A stretch of DNA of 64,000 nucleotides from Chondromyces crocatus (GCF_001189295.1 NZ_CP012159.1:5348525-5412524), one strand, 5' to 3'. Shown: positions 17,763-26,988, counted from the stretch's first letter. Notes: generated from the letters alone by a model not told the origin. Numbers and translations: made by a program.

Positions 17763-20318
17763 TCAGATGCGCGATTGTGGCCCGTCGAGAACTATCGCGA
17801 CCGGCTCCACCTTCCAGATCTCCTGACCGTACTCGCGGATCGTGCGGTCCGACGAGAACATGCCCATCCTCGCGATGTTCAGCGCGGCCTTGCGGGACCA
17901 CCCGGTACGATCGGCGTGAGCCACCTCCACCTCCTTCTGGCACACAGCATAGGCGCTGAAGTCGCCCAGCGTGAGATACGGGTCGATACCCATCAGCGCG
18001 CTGAGGAGTGGCTGGAACAGCGTCCGATCCTCGGGAGAGAAGAAGCCGGAGGCAATGAGGTCGATCACCTCCCGCAGCAGCGGATCGGACGCATAGGCCG
18101 TGCTCCCCTTGTATCCAGCGCGCCGCTTGGCCTCCACCTCGTCGGCGTCCAGCCCGAACAGGAAGAAGTTCTCGGGCCCGACAGCCTCGCGGATCTCGAT
18201 GTTCGCCCCGTCGAGTGTCCCCACCGTGAGCGCACCGTTCATCGCGAGCTTCATGTTGCCCGTCCCCGATGCCTCCATCCCTGCGGTCGAGATCTGCTCC
18301 GACACGTCGGCCGCCGGGATGATCCGCTCTGCCAGCGACACACGGTAGTTGGGCATGAAGGCGACCCGGAGCGCCTCCTGCCGCCGGTCCGCGTTCACCA
18401 CCTCCGCGACGGCGTGGATGAACTGGATGATGAGCTTCGCCATCCGGTAACCCGGCGCGGCTTTCGCACCGAAGACGAACGTGCGCGGCGTCACCGCCTC
18501 ACCGTGCTTGGACCGCAGGTACAAGGCGACGATGTGGAGCGCGTTGAGGAGCTGGCGCTTGTACTCGTGGAGACGCTTGATCTGCACGTCGTAGATGGAC
18601 GCAGGATCCACCGTGATCGACAGCTCGTCCTGGATCAGGCGCGCGAGATCGCGCTTGTTCTCGAGCTTCACCGTGGCCAGCCGATCGAGGAAGTCCGGAT
18701 CGTCGGCGTGCTGCTCCAGCTCGAGGAGCCGGTCCAGATCGGTCACCCAGCCCGCTCCCACCTTCTCCGTGATCAGCGCCGCCAGGGCCGGGTTGCACGC
18801 GCTCAGCCATCGCCTCGGCGTGACCCCGTTCGTCTTGTTGTTGAACCGCTCGGGCCACAGCTCGTTGAAGTCCCGGAGCAGCCGCGTCCGGACCAGCTCC
18901 GAGTGCAGCCGCGCCACCCCGTTCACCGAGTGCGACCCGACCACCGCGAGGTGCGCCATCCTCACCCGCCGCTCGGGCCCCTCCTCGATCAGCGACATCC
19001 GCTGGACCCGCGCCTCGTCGTGGGGGAACGCGCTCCTCACCTCGCGCAGCACCCGCCGGTTGATCTCGTAGATGATCTCCAGGTGACGCGGGAGCAAGCG
19101 CTCGAAGAGCGCCACGGGCCAGCGCTCGAGGGCCTCGGGGAGCAACGTGTGGTTCGTGTACCCGAACGACCCCACCGTCTGCTCCCAGGCCAGCTCCCAG
19201 GGAAGCAGGTGATCGTCCATGAGCACCCGCATCAGCTCCGCGATGGCGATCGCTGGGTGCGTGTCGTTGAGCTGGATCGCCACCTTGTCCTTCAGTCGCC
19301 TGAAATCGGCGTGCGTCCTGTTGAAGCGCCCGATGATGTCGGCAATCGAGCACGCCACGAAGAAGTACTCCTGCCGCAGCCGGAGCTCCTTGCCCGCGTC
19401 GAAATTGTCGTTTGGATACAGGACCTTGGAGATCACCTCCGTCTGGTTCTTCTGCTCCACGGCGCGCACGTAGTCGCCGGCGTTGAACAGCCCGAAATCG
19501 AACTCCTGACCGGCGCGCGACGACCACAGCCGCAAGGAGTTCACCGTGTCCGACCCGTAGCCTGCGACGGGCGTATCGAAGGGCACCCCCAGCACCTGCT
19601 GCTCGGGCCGCCAGATCACGCGGAAGCCCCCGTGCTTGCTGGGGACGCGCTCCGTCACCCCCCCGAACGACACCGGCACCACGTGCTCCGGCCGCTCGAT
19701 CTCCCAGGGGTTTCCGAACCGGAGCCACTCGTCGGCCAGCTCCACCTGGCAGCCGTCGCGGATGACCTGCTCGAAGATCCCGAACTCGTAGCGGATGCCA
19801 TACCCCGTCACGGGCAGCGCCAGCGTGGCCGCCGAGTCCAGGAAACAGGCCGCGAGCCGCCCCAGACCCCCGTTGCCCAGTCCCGCGTCGGGCTCCACCC
19901 CCACCAGATCGTCGAGATTGACGCCGAGATCCCGGAGCACCGCCCGGTAGGTGTCCTGGATCCCCAGCGCTTGCAGGTTGCTCCACAGCGCCCGGCCGAG
20001 CAGGTACTCGGCCGAGAGGTAATACGCCCGCTTCACATCGCGCTCGTAGTAAGTGCGCTGCGTCTTGGCCCACCGCTCGACCAGCCGGTCGCGCACCGCG
20101 TGCGCCAGGGCCACGTAACGATCGTACGGCGTCGCCTCGGTCAGCTCGTGGGCGCGCGTGAGGTGCAGGTGATCGGCAAAGGCCCGGCGCAGTGCGCGGG
20201 GATGGAGCCCGGTGCGGGCGTCGTGCAGGATGGCATCTTGGCGGCGAGCGGCCTCCATCAGCGGGGAGGTGGCTGCGTCACGCGCCGGAGGCGTCGAGGA
20301 ATCCGAAGTGTCGGCCAT
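17763..20318 (-). CDS. glgP: glycogen/alpha-glucan phosphorylase
   Basis: This 851-residue GT35 phosphorylase releases glucose-1-phosphate from glycogen or other alpha-1,4-glucans. The opening RAYYLSAEYLLGRALWSNL, GNGGLGRLAACFLDSAATL, GYGIRYEFGIFEQ and AIQLNDTHPAIAIAELMRV are classic. The PLP-binding segment EASGTGNMKLAMNGALTVGT carries Lys690 and is followed by LDGANIEI. Length and order match bacterial GlgP. It appears complete, starting at ATG 20318 with a Ser/Pro-rich leader of about 25 residues. No glycogen synthase or debranching gene is adjacent in this window. Confidence 0.97.
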   Translation of the reverse strand: MADTSDSSTPPARDAATSPLMEAARRQDAILHDARTGLHPRALRRAFADHLHLTRAHELTEATPYDRYVALAHAVRDRLVERWAKTQRTYYERDVKRAYYLSAEYLLGRALWSNLQALGIQDTYRAVLRDLGVNLDDLVGVEPDAGLGNGGLGRLAACFLDSAATLALPVTGYGIRYEFGIFEQVIRDGCQVELADEWLRFGNPWEIERPEHVVPVSFGGVTERVPSKHGGFRVIWRPEQQVLGVPFDTPVAGYGSDTVNSLRLWSSRAGQEFDFGLFNAGDYVRAVEQKNQTEVISKVLYPNDNFDAGKELRLRQEYFFVACSIADIIGRFNRTHADFRRLKDKVAIQLNDTHPAIAIAELMRVLMDDHLLPWELAWEQTVGSFGYTNHTLLPEALERWPVALFERLLPRHLEIIYEINRRVLREVRSAFPHDEARVQRMSLIEEGPERRVRMAHLAVVGSHSVNGVARLHSELVRTRLLRDFNELWPERFNNKTNGVTPRRWLSACNPALAALITEKVGAGWVTDLDRLLELEQHADDPDFLDRLATVKLENKRDLARLIQDELSITVDPASIYDVQIKRLHEYKRQLLNALHIVALYLRSKHGEAVTPRTFVFGAKAAPGYRMAKLIIQFIHAVAEVVNADRRQEALRVAFMPNYRVSLAERIIPAADVSEQISTAGMEASGTGNMKLAMNGALTVGTLDGANIEIREAVGPENFFLFGLDADEVEAKRRAGYKGSTAYASDPLLREVIDLIASGFFSPEDRTLFQPLLSALMGIDPYLTLGDFSAYAVCQKEVEVAHADRTGWSRKAALNIARMGMFSSDRTIREYGQEIWKVEPVAIVLDGPQSRI

Positions 20319-20361
20319 GGAGCCGACAGCTTACGGGGGGTCACCCAGCCTTGGTAGAGGC

Positions 20362-20385
20362 GCGGAGGGGCGTCGAGCCCTCCGC
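20362..20385 (-). terminator. 8-bp stem-loop after the Cys-rich lipoprotein gene
   Basis: GCGGAGGG (20362-20369) pairs with CCCTCCGC (20378-20385) around an 8-base loop. It begins seven bases after the stop of the minus-strand Cys-rich gene, the usual position for an intrinsic terminator stem, though without a U-tract. Confidence 0.5.
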
Positions 20386-20392
20386 AGGTGGG

Positions 20393-21385
20393 TCAGCCAC
20401 ACTGCCCATCTTGCCCGCAGCGCTGTCCGAAGTTGCAGAGCATCCCGTCGCACATGCAGCGGCCCATCATGCAGACGGCGCTGCCCGGCGTGTCGTTGTC
20501 GCACGACGCATCCGTGGAGCAGCGGCATTGCCCCTGCGAGCAGGTGAACGCCATCGGACATACGTTGCCGCACGATCCACAGTTCTGGGTCGTCGTGATG
20601 CTGGTCTCGCATCCGTCGTCCTGGCCCGAGGTGGGCCGAGTGCAGTTCGCGAACCCCGGCGTGCAGGTCGAGTTGCAGACCCTGTTCGCGCAGCTCCGCG
20701 CCGCCACGCGGAGATCGGAGCATCGGCGCCCACATTCGCCGCAGTTGTCCACGTCGCTGGCCGTCCGGGTCTCGCACCCGTCATCTTCCTCGTCCAGCCC
20801 CGGCTGGTGGCAGTCGTCGTAGCCGAAATCGCACTCCGGGACGCACTCCCCCGCCACGCACGCCACGTCGTCGGCATGCTCGCGGGAGCACGCCCGATCG
20901 CAGGCACCACAGTGCTGTGTGACACCGATGGATTGCTCGCAGCCGTTGGACGCATCCTCGTCGCAGTCGGCCCTCCCCTCCGGACAGGTCACCGCGCCGC
21001 AGACCCCGGCCTCGCACTCCGCGACGCCGCAGTCGTTCCCGCAAGCCCCACAGTTGCGCGCCGACAGCAGCGACGTCTCACAGCCGTTCGCGTCGTCGTT
21101 GTCGCAGTCGGCGAAGCCGCTCTCGCACAGCCGGACGATGCACGCGCCCTCCGGGGAGCAGGTCGCGTCCGCGTTGGCCAGATCGCACGGGGAGCAGCCC
21201 TCGCCACACCCGTACCTCACGTCCAGCTTCGCCACGCACCCGCCCCCGCAGCGCTTCTCCGTCGCGCCGCAGACCTGCTCTGGATCGGAATCGAACCGAC
21301 TGAAGTCCTGGGTGCAACCCGAGGGGAGGACAACCACGGCAGCGGCGGTGATCACCGCGACCGAGATCCACGAACTGACCCGCAT
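20393..21385 (-). CDS. cysteine-rich repeat lipoprotein
   Basis: This 330-residue exported protein has a signal sequence ending in VVVLPSGC, a plausible lipoprotein cleavage site. Nearly one residue in eight of the mature chain is cysteine. Repeats of the form (F/R)ADCDxDxxNGCE followed by NCGxCGxxC occur several times: ADCDNDDANGCETSL/NCGACGNDC, ADCDEDASNGCEQSI/HCGACDRAC, DDGCETRT/NCGECGRRC and DDGCETSI/NCGSCGNVC. The DxDxxNG pattern could bind calcium while the cysteines form disulfides. Such repeat proteins are abundant on myxobacterial surfaces; their function is unknown. ATG 21385 is chosen; a longer frame to 21424 would run through a perfect 24-bp palindrome. Confidence 0.85.
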   Translation of the reverse strand: MRVSSWISVAVITAAAVVVLPSGCTQDFSRFDSDPEQVCGATEKRCGGGCVAKLDVRYGCGEGCSPCDLANADATCSPEGACIVRLCESGFADCDNDDANGCETSLLSARNCGACGNDCGVAECEAGVCGAVTCPEGRADCDEDASNGCEQSIGVTQHCGACDRACSREHADDVACVAGECVPECDFGYDDCHQPGLDEEDDGCETRTASDVDNCGECGRRCSDLRVAARSCANRVCNSTCTPGFANCTRPTSGQDDGCETSITTTQNCGSCGNVCPMAFTCSQGQCRCSTDASCDNDTPGSAVCMMGRCMCDGMLCNFGQRCGQDGQCG

Positions 21386-21397
21386 CGAAACGCCTCC

Positions 21398-21421
21398 GCG
21401 CCCCTCTGCGCAGAGGGGCGC
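21398..21421. promoter_or_regulatory. perfect 24-bp palindrome ahead of the Cys-rich lipoprotein gene
   Basis: GCGCCCCTCTGC is followed directly by its exact reverse complement, with no spacer. It begins 12 bases upstream of the ATG at 21385 and 31 bases past the stop of the Wzc-like gene, on the same strand. It could be a dimeric-regulator operator for the lipoprotein gene, or a terminator stem for the upstream gene. In RNA it would form a very stable hairpin next to the start. Confidence 0.65.
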
Positions 21422-21452
21422 CACCAGGCTACCACAGGCTGCCCGCCGCGGA

Positions 21453-24164
21453 TCAGGCCGTCGCGCCCTGGGTCATCTCGACCTTCTTCCGGGCCACCGG
21501 CCGCTCGCTGACGTCGTTCAGAACGACCCCCAGAAGCCGACGATCCCCGAGCTGCGCGATCGCTCGCGTCAGGCTCTGCCCGCGGGTCATCGAGGCGCGT
21601 GCCACGAGGACGATGCCGTCAGCAGCATCTTCCAGCACGTTCGCATCGCCCGAGCCCAGCACGGCCGGCCCATCGATGATCACGTAGTCGAAGCAGCGCC
21701 GCAGCGACTGGAGCGCCGCCCCGAAGTGAGGCGAGTTCACCACATCCGGGTACGTCTCCCCGAGTGCGGGCTCCGCCAGCACCCACAGGGACGGCCCGAT
21801 CCGCACCACCCCGAGGGGCGCGAGCCCGTTTCCGCGCCCCTCGTCGCCCGTGGGCGACCGCCGATGCCCCAGCATCCGCTGCCGGATCTGGTACGAAAGC
21901 CCCGCGTACCCAGGCAGCTTCAGCCCGAGCGTCGAGGCCACCCGCGGCCGCGCCAGGTTTCCGTCCACCAGGATCACCCGCGCGCGCTCCGCCTCCGCCA
22001 GGGTCATCGCCAGCCGCGCGGCCAGCGTCGTCTTTCCCTCGCCAGGCCCGGGGCTCAGCACGGACACGATCATCCGGCCTTCCCCGCGGTAGCGCTCCAT
22101 CCGGTGCCGGAGCACACGGAGCGACGCCAGCGCGTGCTGAGGCACATCGCGGAGGAGCCGCAGCGCGTCCTCGCCCTCCTCCGCAGGATCGTCACCGATC
22201 TCCTGTACCTCGGGATCGTTCAGCGTCTCCCGACCGCCGCCGAACGGCGCCACCACCCGCGCCAGCGGATCGGGTGCCACCCGTGCGAGCGGCGCCTGCA
22301 TCTGCGCGACCTGAGCCGCCTGAGCCGCCGCTTGTGCCGCCCGCGCTTGCGCGTCCTCCGCGATCTGGGCGGCTTGCGCCCGTGCCGCGGCCACCTGCGC
22401 TGCCGCTTCCCGCCGCATCTCTTCCATCTCCAGCGGGCTACCCCAGCGCAGCGTTTGCGTGTGCAGCCGCTGATCCCGCGGGGGCGGCGGCGGCGTCACC
22501 ACCTGCGTGTCGGCGTCCTCGTAGTCGTAGTCCTCGTACTCGTCCATGGACGCCGCCGTGGGTGGCTCTTGCACCGGCACCATCGCCCTCACCCGAGGCG
22601 GCTCCACCGCAGGGATCGCAGGCATCGCCGCCAGCACCGGCAGCCCCCCGAGCGCGCCCACGTCGGCCTCGTCGTAGATCGTGTCGTTCAGGAGCACACG
22701 CGCCCCGGCCAGGCCGAGCGCGAACATCAACGAGAGCGCCACCCCCACGAAGAACACCCGCCCGCGCCCCTTGTCGGGTCGTGACGGCAGGTAGGCGGGA
22801 TCGAGGATCGCCATCTCCGTCTCGCCCTTGCTCTCCACGGCCTCGGCCACCATGTTGGCGGCCCGCTCGTTCGCCTGCGACGTCTTCAGGTAATCCCGCG
22901 CCCGATCCAGGTTGAGCCGCAGCCTGTGCCACTCGGTCTCGAGCTGCACCACCTCGGGCACCACCGGCTCTTGCGTTCCCTCGGCGGCGGCGGCCGCGGG
23001 CTTCGCTGGCGTCTTTGCCGGAGCCGCAGCGGTCCCCTGACGGTCTGCCTGCAGGCGGTTGCGGCGCGCCGCGATCTGCTGGAACAGCGACGCCCGCTCA
23101 CGCTCCAGCGGCGCCCGCTCCTCGGCGCTCAGCGAAGACGGCGCGTCCGAGGGCGGCCGCACCCCACCGCGCGCGGCCCGCAGCGCGCTCTCCGCGTGCG
23201 CGAGCTCCCTGCGCGCCGTCTCCAGACGACCCTTCGCCAGCACCGCGTCCGGGTGCAGCTCGGTCACCACCCGCAGCTTGTCGGCGAGCCCCGCCTCGGC
23301 GGCGCTCACCGCGGCGGCTGCGGCGTCACGCATCTTCTGCGCCTCGGCGACGTTCGCCGGCGGCGCGGCCTCACCGGCAGGCGCAGCCTGCGGCGGGTTC
23401 AGCTTGGCGTCCACCTGGGCCATCCGCCGCTCGAGCGACAGAAGCTCCGGATCGACGATCCTCGGCACCGCGGGCGCCTGAGGCCGCGCTACGGGCGCGT
23501 GGACCGGCCCCCCTTGCGCCTGCGGCGTCGGCGCGTACGGCGAGTCGCCGAGCCCCCACTGGAACTGCGGATGATCGGCGAGGAACGTCGCCAGGAGCCG
23601 GCTGGCCTCCTCGACCTGCTTGCTCGCGCCCTCCAGCTCACGCTTCCTGAAGTCGAGCGTCATCTTCGCCGACGTCATGTTCTCGCGCTGGTAGTCCTCG
23701 ATGATCAGATCGGCCAGCCGCGCGGTCACCTGCTGCGCCACCATCGGATCGTGGTGAGAGAAGGAGATCACATACGAGTCGCTGTCGCGGCTGCGGAACC
23801 CGAGGTTCGTCTGCATCTCGCCGACCGCCTCCACCATCGAGCGCGCCGTCTTCTCCGGGTAGAGTCCGAACTCCTCGATGACGCTGGAAAGCTTGGGCCG
23901 CGCGTAGATCATGTCCTTCAGCTTCGGCCCGAGCCGCGCCGTCCGGGTGCCCGCCGGTTGCCCGGTCTGGATGGTCTCCCGGTAGAGCAGGGTGGTCTCG
24001 CTTCTCCAGACCCGCTTCGTGGTGAGGGCGAACACCAGGGAAACCGTCACCCCGAGGGCAACGATGATCGCTGTGGATCGCCAGTACATTCGCACCCGCC
24101 GCAGCAGGCTGAGGAGCCGCGAGAGTCGTTCGCGGGGTGTGCTGTCCGTGCTCAGGAATGCCAT
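21453..24164 (-). CDS. Wzc-like chain-length determinant/BY-kinase-type ATPase, atypical Walker A'
   Basis: This 903-residue inner-membrane protein of polysaccharide assembly has a first TM helix (TAIIVALGVTVSLVFALT). A periplasmic Wzz-type domain with long coiled coil (about residues 60-440) follows, then a PxxP-bounded second TM (GRVFFVGVALSLMFALGLAGA) and a cytoplasmic ATPase. The ATPase has Walker A GPGEGKTT (Lys711), Walker A' ILVDGNLARPR (about residue 733) and Walker B YVIIDGPAV (about 827). Between TM2 and the ATPase lies an Ala/Gln-rich helix of about 45 residues (AAAQVAAARAQAAQIAEDAQ). BY-kinases normally have DxD in Walker A' and a C-terminal tyrosine cluster; here the second Asp is Asn and no tyrosine cluster is present. 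It sits with wzy- and wza-like genes. Confidence 0.88.
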   Translation of the reverse strand: MAFLSTDSTPRERLSRLLSLLRRVRMYWRSTAIIVALGVTVSLVFALTTKRVWRSETTLLYRETIQTGQPAGTRTARLGPKLKDMIYARPKLSSVIEEFGLYPEKTARSMVEAVGEMQTNLGFRSRDSDSYVISFSHHDPMVAQQVTARLADLIIEDYQRENMTSAKMTLDFRKRELEGASKQVEEASRLLATFLADHPQFQWGLGDSPYAPTPQAQGGPVHAPVARPQAPAVPRIVDPELLSLERRMAQVDAKLNPPQAAPAGEAAPPANVAEAQKMRDAAAAAVSAAEAGLADKLRVVTELHPDAVLAKGRLETARRELAHAESALRAARGGVRPPSDAPSSLSAEERAPLERERASLFQQIAARRNRLQADRQGTAAAPAKTPAKPAAAAAEGTQEPVVPEVVQLETEWHRLRLNLDRARDYLKTSQANERAANMVAEAVESKGETEMAILDPAYLPSRPDKGRGRVFFVGVALSLMFALGLAGARVLLNDTIYDEADVGALGGLPVLAAMPAIPAVEPPRVRAMVPVQEPPTAASMDEYEDYDYEDADTQVVTPPPPPRDQRLHTQTLRWGSPLEMEEMRREAAAQVAAARAQAAQIAEDAQARAAQAAAQAAQVAQMQAPLARVAPDPLARVVAPFGGGRETLNDPEVQEIGDDPAEEGEDALRLLRDVPQHALASLRVLRHRMERYRGEGRMIVSVLSPGPGEGKTTLAARLAMTLAEAERARVILVDGNLARPRVASTLGLKLPGYAGLSYQIRQRMLGHRRSPTGDEGRGNGLAPLGVVRIGPSLWVLAEPALGETYPDVVNSPHFGAALQSLRRCFDYVIIDGPAVLGSGDANVLEDAADGIVLVARASMTRGQSLTRAIAQLGDRRLLGVVLNDVSERPVARKKVEMTQGATA

Positions 24165-24410
24165 GGATCCTCGCGCTGGGACGTTCTCGGTGTTTTTTCC
24201 GCGCGCCTGGCGCGGCCTGCTTCGCTACAGGGCAAAGGCCGTGCTCAGCGCACCAGCGGACGCGTGTACCCGCATGGACGGTCCGCGCCCTGCGCTGACC
24301 CGAGGCCTGGCGACGGCTTGCTGCTCGGCGCTTGCCGACGCGCCGTGCCGCCCCGCACTGGCCCGCCCTACCGAGCGTGGACCCCTCCGGCGACGCTGGC
24401 GCTCCAGCGC

Positions 24411-26066
24411 TCAGCGGAAGACGCGGAGGCCCACGTAGATCGCGACCAGCAGGGCCATCATCCCGCCGCAGACCAGGACGACCTCCAGGAGGGAGATCCG
24501 CACCGAGACCCGCTCGTCCTGCGCCTTGGCGGCCCCGTACAGCGCCGCCGAGGCGCCGATGGCCATGTACAGAACGTCCTTGTAGCTCCAGGACAGGAAG
24601 AAGATCCCGGCGAAACCCCCGCACAAGCTCACGAACACCGCGGGCGCGAAGCGCTCCACCACGGAGTCGACCTCGTAGTCGCCGAACCAGATCACCAGCG
24701 GCACCTTCACCGCCGAGTACAGCGTGAGCCCGAACAGGCAGGCCCCCACCAGCCCCACCTCCGCTGCTGCGAGCAGGTACGCGTTGTGCGCCGTGAGCCC
24801 GATCGTCGTCTCGTACCCGAACTGCCCGGCCCCCACCCCGATCCCCTTGGTGTGCCGGATCATCTCCAGCCCCTCGCGGAGCAGCTCCATCCGCTCCCCG
24901 GAGCTCTCCTCGGCCTCCGAACCGCTGCGCCCCCCGAGCAGCAGCATCGGCGGCCCCACCAGCAGCCCGAGCACCACCCCCCAGGCGCCGGCCCGCTTCA
25001 CGAAGTAGAGGCCCAGCACCACCAGGAACACGATGACCCCGGTGCGTGACTTGGTCATCACCACCATCACCGCGATCGCGATCAGCAGCGCGATCACCGG
25101 CAACGCGCGCAGCCCCGTCCCCACCCGGTGGAGCAACCGATCCGTCAGCAAGAGCGGCAGCGGCACGGCCGCGCCCATCATCACCCCGCCGCCGCTCCCG
25201 GGCTCACTCCACCGAGGGCGACTGGCGCGCCCCTCGACCTCCGACCCCGTCCCTGGCGACGACGCCCTCGTCACCTGCGCCTCGTCGGCCGCGCCCGTCT
25301 TCAGCGCTTCCGCATCGTTTCCTTGCGAAGCGTCGCCCGGGGAGCCCTCCTGCGGCGGTGGCGCCTCCTCGAGGACCCCGTCCTCCCGCGCGCGTCGCCT
25401 CCGCCCACGATCGGCGAGCGCGAACGCGAACGGGATGGTCATCCCCACCATCAACGCCAGCTCGTTCGGATCGGCCAGCGACCCCCGGTAGCGCACCCGA
25501 CCGCGGACCGTCGAGGTCCCGAGGGGTCCTTGCCGCTCGCAGCGGTAGCTCGCCTCCGGGTTCGGCGCCCGCTCGTAGCAGTCGTCGTCGACCGCACACG
25601 ACCGCCCATCCGACCGCAGCTCGCCGGTCCCCATCCAGTCCTCGTCGTCCACGGGCGTCATGCACTGCAGCGGCCCTCGCCCCTGCACCAGCGCCACCCC
25701 CGTCACCAGGACCCCGCAGGCCAGGAACGTCACGGCGAACGCCTTCAACCCCATCGACGACGCGCTGCCGATCCCCACCGCCAGCAGCACACCGACCCCC
25801 GTGACGAAGAACGCCACCCGCTCCGACAGCGTGTCCGGCACCTTGATCGCCGTGGTCAAGAGCGCCCACGCGAAGAACGCGAGCGCGAACGGGATCTGAG
25901 GCGACAGCGCCGGCCTCACCCGACGCCAGCACACATCGAAGACGACCAGGACCGCGGCCGCCGCGAATGCGATGTAGAGGAGAGGCAACCCGGCCAGCGC
26001 CGGGATGAACTCCTGCGGCTTCAAGATGACGAGCGCACAGAGCGCGCAGACGACCCACGCAGCCAT
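24411..26066 (-). CDS. O-antigen ligase/Wzy-like polysaccharide polymerase
   Basis: This 551-residue polytopic membrane protein has roughly ten or more hydrophobic segments, including PALAGLPLLYIAFAAAAVLVV, FVTGVGVLLAVGIGSA, ALPVIALLIAIAVMVVMTKSR and a C-terminal VVLVCGGMMALLVAIYVGL. The RGSLADPNELALMVGMTIPF segment and the TKSRTGVIVFLVVLGLY and GVGAGQFGYETTIGLTAHNAYLLAAAEVG segments fit the O-antigen ligase/polymerase family (PF04932). A large low-complexity soluble insert of about 80 residues lies mid-protein. The C-terminus retains a long acidic loop (SGSEAEESSGERMELL). It likely polymerises or ligates exopolysaccharide units next to the Wzc-like and Wza-like genes. The start is ATG 26066; other starts upstream are possible. 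Confidence 0.82.
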   Translation of the reverse strand: MAAWVVCALCALVILKPQEFIPALAGLPLLYIAFAAAAVLVVFDVCWRRVRPALSPQIPFALAFFAWALLTTAIKVPDTLSERVAFFVTGVGVLLAVGIGSASSMGLKAFAVTFLACGVLVTGVALVQGRGPLQCMTPVDDEDWMGTGELRSDGRSCAVDDDCYERAPNPEASYRCERQGPLGTSTVRGRVRYRGSLADPNELALMVGMTIPFAFALADRGRRRRAREDGVLEEAPPPQEGSPGDASQGNDAEALKTGAADEAQVTRASSPGTGSEVEGRASRPRWSEPGSGGGVMMGAAVPLPLLLTDRLLHRVGTGLRALPVIALLIAIAVMVVMTKSRTGVIVFLVVLGLYFVKRAGAWGVVLGLLVGPPMLLLGGRSGSEAEESSGERMELLREGLEMIRHTKGIGVGAGQFGYETTIGLTAHNAYLLAAAEVGLVGACLFGLTLYSAVKVPLVIWFGDYEVDSVVERFAPAVFVSLCGGFAGIFFLSWSYKDVLYMAIGASAALYGAAKAQDERVSVRISLLEVVLVCGGMMALLVAIYVGLRVFR

Positions 26067-26249
26067 CCATCCACCACCCGACCGAGAACCCTCGGCCGCC
26101 CTTCTGGTTTCGTTGCCGGAGGGGCGTTTCGCGTTGCTGAAGTCAGACAAAGCGCGCGCCCTCGCGCCCCAGCAGCATCCAAGCAAGGTAGAGCGGGCGT
26201 GGGCGGAACCACCGACGCCCACCTCGAGCTTTCGGAGGAAACAGAGGCC

Positions 26250-26927
26250 ATGACCCGTGCATCGACCCGACCCGTCCCCACGCCCCCGCCCCCGAACGGC
26301 GGCCCGGGAAGGACGACCCCTACCGCGCCCGGGAGGCGCTGGTCGACGCGCCTCGTGATCGCGCTGCTCGCCGGGGCGGCGCTGGCCGGCTGCGGCGGAT
26401 CCATGCCCAAGTTCGACTACGACGCCGAGCGCAAGGCGACGAGCAAGTACAGCATCGGCCCGGGCGACATCCTCGAGGTGCGCGCCTGGAACAACGATGC
26501 GCTCAGCGCACGGGCCACGGTCCGACCGGACGGGTACATCACCGTACCGCTCGTCGGGGAAGTCCTGGCCGCTGGACGGACCGCCATCGACATCGCCAAC
26601 GAGGTCGCGAACCGCGCCGAGAAATACTACACGCAGAAACCCGTGGTCAGCGTCGAGGTGGCCGAGCTGCACAGCTACCGCGTCTACGTCGTGGGGGAGG
26701 TCGCGCGACCCGGCGAGTTCACCCCCACCGCCCAGGTCACCGTACTCCAGGCCATCGCCCTCGCGGGGGGCTTCAGCCGGTTCGCCGATCCGGACGACAT
26801 CGTCATCGTGCGCCGCGACTCCTTCGGAGAGCGACGCATCCCGTTCCCTTACAGCCGCGTCGTCGAAGACGGCCAGCTCCGCGCGAACCTACCGCTCCAG
26901 TCGAACGACACCGTCGTCGTCCCCTGA
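26250..26927 (+). CDS. polysaccharide export lipoprotein (Wza-like, Poly_export + SLBB)
   Basis: This 225-residue outer-membrane export protein has a Pro-rich leader of about 30 residues and a signal sequence ending in lipobox LAGCGG. The Poly_export domain follows (YSIGPGDILEVRAWNNDALSA, VRPDGYITVPLVGEVLAAGRT, with IANEVANRAEKYYTQKPVVSVEV). One SLBB domain comes next (YRVYVVGEVARPGEF through VLQAIALAGGFSRFADPDDIVIVRRD) and a final beta strand (LPLQSNDTVVVP). At 225 residues it lacks the extra SLBB and C-terminal amphipathic helix of E. coli Wza (379). It belongs to the short OPX proteins, which may need a separate outer-membrane partner. ATG 26250 has GGAGGA upstream. It is divergent from the Wzy-like gene across 183 bp. 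Confidence 0.93.
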   Translation: MTRASTRPVPTPPPPNGGPGRTTPTAPGRRWSTRLVIALLAGAALAGCGGSMPKFDYDAERKATSKYSIGPGDILEVRAWNNDALSARATVRPDGYITVPLVGEVLAAGRTAIDIANEVANRAEKYYTQKPVVSVEVAELHSYRVYVVGEVARPGEFTPTAQVTVLQAIALAGGFSRFADPDDIVIVRRDSFGERRIPFPYSRVVEDGQLRANLPLQSNDTVVVP

Positions 26928-26950
26928 GGTGTGGTGGGGAGCCTCTCCGT

Positions 26951-26988
26951 CTCCTCGGGCCCGTGCCGACTCCTCGGGCCCGTGCCGA
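26951..26988. repeat. perfect 2 x 19-bp tandem repeat
   Basis: CTCCTCGGGCCCGTGCCGA occurs twice head-to-tail in the 130-bp gap between the Wza-like and PP2C genes. Each copy contains the palindrome GGGCCC. It may be a slippage duplication or a paired regulator site for the PP2C gene, which starts 69 bp later. Confidence 0.8.

Noticed and set aside
17730-20357. An 875-residue open frame opposite glgP
   Set aside because: It mirrors the phosphorylase coding strand, has His/Pro/Arg-rich composition and no domain; it is an antisense shadow of high GC bias.
21290-21310. A tRNA-like T-loop sequence (GGAATCGAACCGAC)
   Set aside because: It lies inside the Cys-rich gene and no acceptor or anticodon stems pair around it.
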